Origin: Candidatus Limnocylindria bacterium
Lineage (GTDB): Bacteria > Chloroflexota > Limnocylindria > QHBO01
Direction: 5' to 3'
Assembly: GCA_030146365.1 (NCBI GenBank)
Contig: JASLBU010000010.1
Coordinates: forward strand, 1-5,382
DNA: 5,382 nucleotides
Made by a program: the position numbers and the translations under genes. The stretch's first letter is position 1; every line of letters starts with the position of its first letter. The notes under the pieces were generated by a model. It saw nothing but the letters and a program-made list of their open reading frames with translations, was not told the origin of the DNA and searched no databases. Shown one piece after another: positions 4,727 through 5,382 of the stretch.

Positions 4727-5382
4727 ATGACGATGGCCAACCCTGCGGGCCAGCGCCACGCCCTGGCCGACTTCGAATGGATGACCGGATTCGAGTGCTC
4801 GACGTTTCCGCAGGTCGGCATGGACGAGCTGGCCCTGACGCAGCACGACCGGTTCTGGGGCTCGGACATCGTTCGCGCCCGAGACGCCGGCTGTCGGGTC
4901 CTCCGCTACGGGATCCGCTGGCACGTGGTGAACCCGCGGCCGCACGAGTGGGACTGGAGCAGCGTGGACGGGCCGATGGAGCTGATGCGCCACCTGGGCA
5001 TGGAGCCGATCGTGGACCTGTTCCATTTCGGCGTCCCGGAGTGGATGGGCACGGGCGTCCTCACCTCCATCTTCCCGGACTTCCAGGCGGAGCTGTGCCG
5101 CGAGTTCGCGCGCCGCTACCCCTGGGTGCGCTGGTACACCCCCACCAACGAGCCGTACATCATGGCCCAGTTCGGCGGCGAGACCGGCGCCTGGTACCCG
5201 TATGGTCACGGGGCGCAGACGTTCGTCCAGGCGCTGCGCAACGTTGCCCGCGGGCTCTGCGAGGGTTGGGAGGAGATCGCCCGCGAGCGCCCCGATGCCC
5301 GGATGATGGTCAGCGATACCTGCGAGTACCACCACGCCAGCGACGAGGGCAGCGCCGCCCACGCCGAGTGGATGAACGAGCG
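4727..5382 (+). CDS. GH1-like family glycoside hydrolase (beta-glucosidase type), N-terminal part
   Basis: The visible 218 residues run off the right edge; full GH1 proteins have about 400-450. Features of a GH1 (beta/alpha)8 barrel start are present: WMTGFECS near residue 18, DELALTQHDRFWGSDI, LRYGIRWHVVNPRPHEWDW (strand 2), IVDLFHFGVPEWM (H100, the GH1 HFD-like turn) and YTPTNEPYIMAQ, where E142 of TNEP is the expected acid/base. The nucleophile lies beyond the window. The FECS and DEL segments differ from standard bacterial beta-glucosidases, so this is probably one of the divergent GH1-like groups. No signal peptide is seen, so a cytoplasmic role is likely, cleaving glycosides imported by an ABC system. 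The start ATG at 4727 has GAGGA (4716-4720) 6 nt upstream. A second in-frame ATG at 4733 would be spaced 12 nt and is less likely. Motif copy 2 upstream links its control to the solute-binding protein gene. Confidence 0.9.
   Translation, partial: MTMANPAGQRHALADFEWMTGFECSTFPQVGMDELALTQHDRFWGSDIVRARDAGCRVLRYGIRWHVVNPRPHEWDWSSVDGPMELMRHLGMEPIVDLFHFGVPEWMGTGVLTSIFPDFQAELCREFARRYPWVRWYTPTNEPYIMAQFGGETGAWYPYGHGAQTFVQALRNVARGLCEGWEEIARERPDARMMVSDTCEYHHASDEGSAAHAEWMNE

Noticed and set aside
4712..5362. Minus-strand open frame (216 codons) opposite the glycoside hydrolase
   Set aside because: It lies over a well-supported GH1-like sequence with a TNEP motif and a good ribosome-binding site, and its own product has no recognisable motifs.
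1..5382. CRISPR array, tRNA, insertion sequence or attachment site
   Set aside because: No regularly spaced repeats, no tRNA-like cloverleaf or T-loop signature, and no terminal inverted repeats with a transposase were found. The only repeated element is the two-copy regulatory motif.

Overview
The window is GC-rich DNA (about two thirds G+C by eye) with strong GC bias at third codon positions and GTG starts beside ATG. An actinobacterial-type lipoprotein signal and proteins rich in Ala, Gly, Val and Arg fit a high-GC bacterium such as an Actinomycetota or Chloroflexota member. This is an inference: there is no rRNA or other phylogenetic marker here.

Layout. (1) Positions 1-486, minus strand: the N-terminal part of a lipoprotein sugar-type ABC solute-binding protein, cut by the window edge. 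(2) 487-855: a divergent intergenic region holding regulatory motif copy 1 and small dyads. (3) 856-4482, plus strand: a tight four-gene operon. It encodes an Lgt-like integral membrane protein, a multi-TM protein with an exported C-terminal domain, a radical SAM enzyme of the tetraether-lipid-synthase (Tes / MJ0619-like) type, and a 107-residue two-TM protein whose GTG start overlaps the radical SAM stop. (4) 4483-4726: a candidate terminator hairpin, regulatory motif copy 2 and a leader hairpin. (5) 4727 to the end, plus strand: the N-terminal 218 residues of a GH1-like glycoside hydrolase.

Two themes stand out. First, the central operon pairs a Tes-like radical SAM enzyme with a non-canonical relative of the lipid-using enzyme Lgt and two membrane proteins of no known family. 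This looks like a membrane lipid or lipoprotein modification module, possibly for membrane-spanning or otherwise C-C-coupled lipids; its product is unknown. Second, a 37-bp motif (30 of 37 positions identical between copies) lies upstream of the solute-binding protein gene and upstream of the glycoside hydrolase gene, in the same orientation relative to each. The two outer carbohydrate genes therefore appear to share one regulator, not encoded here, although the lipid-type operon lies between them.
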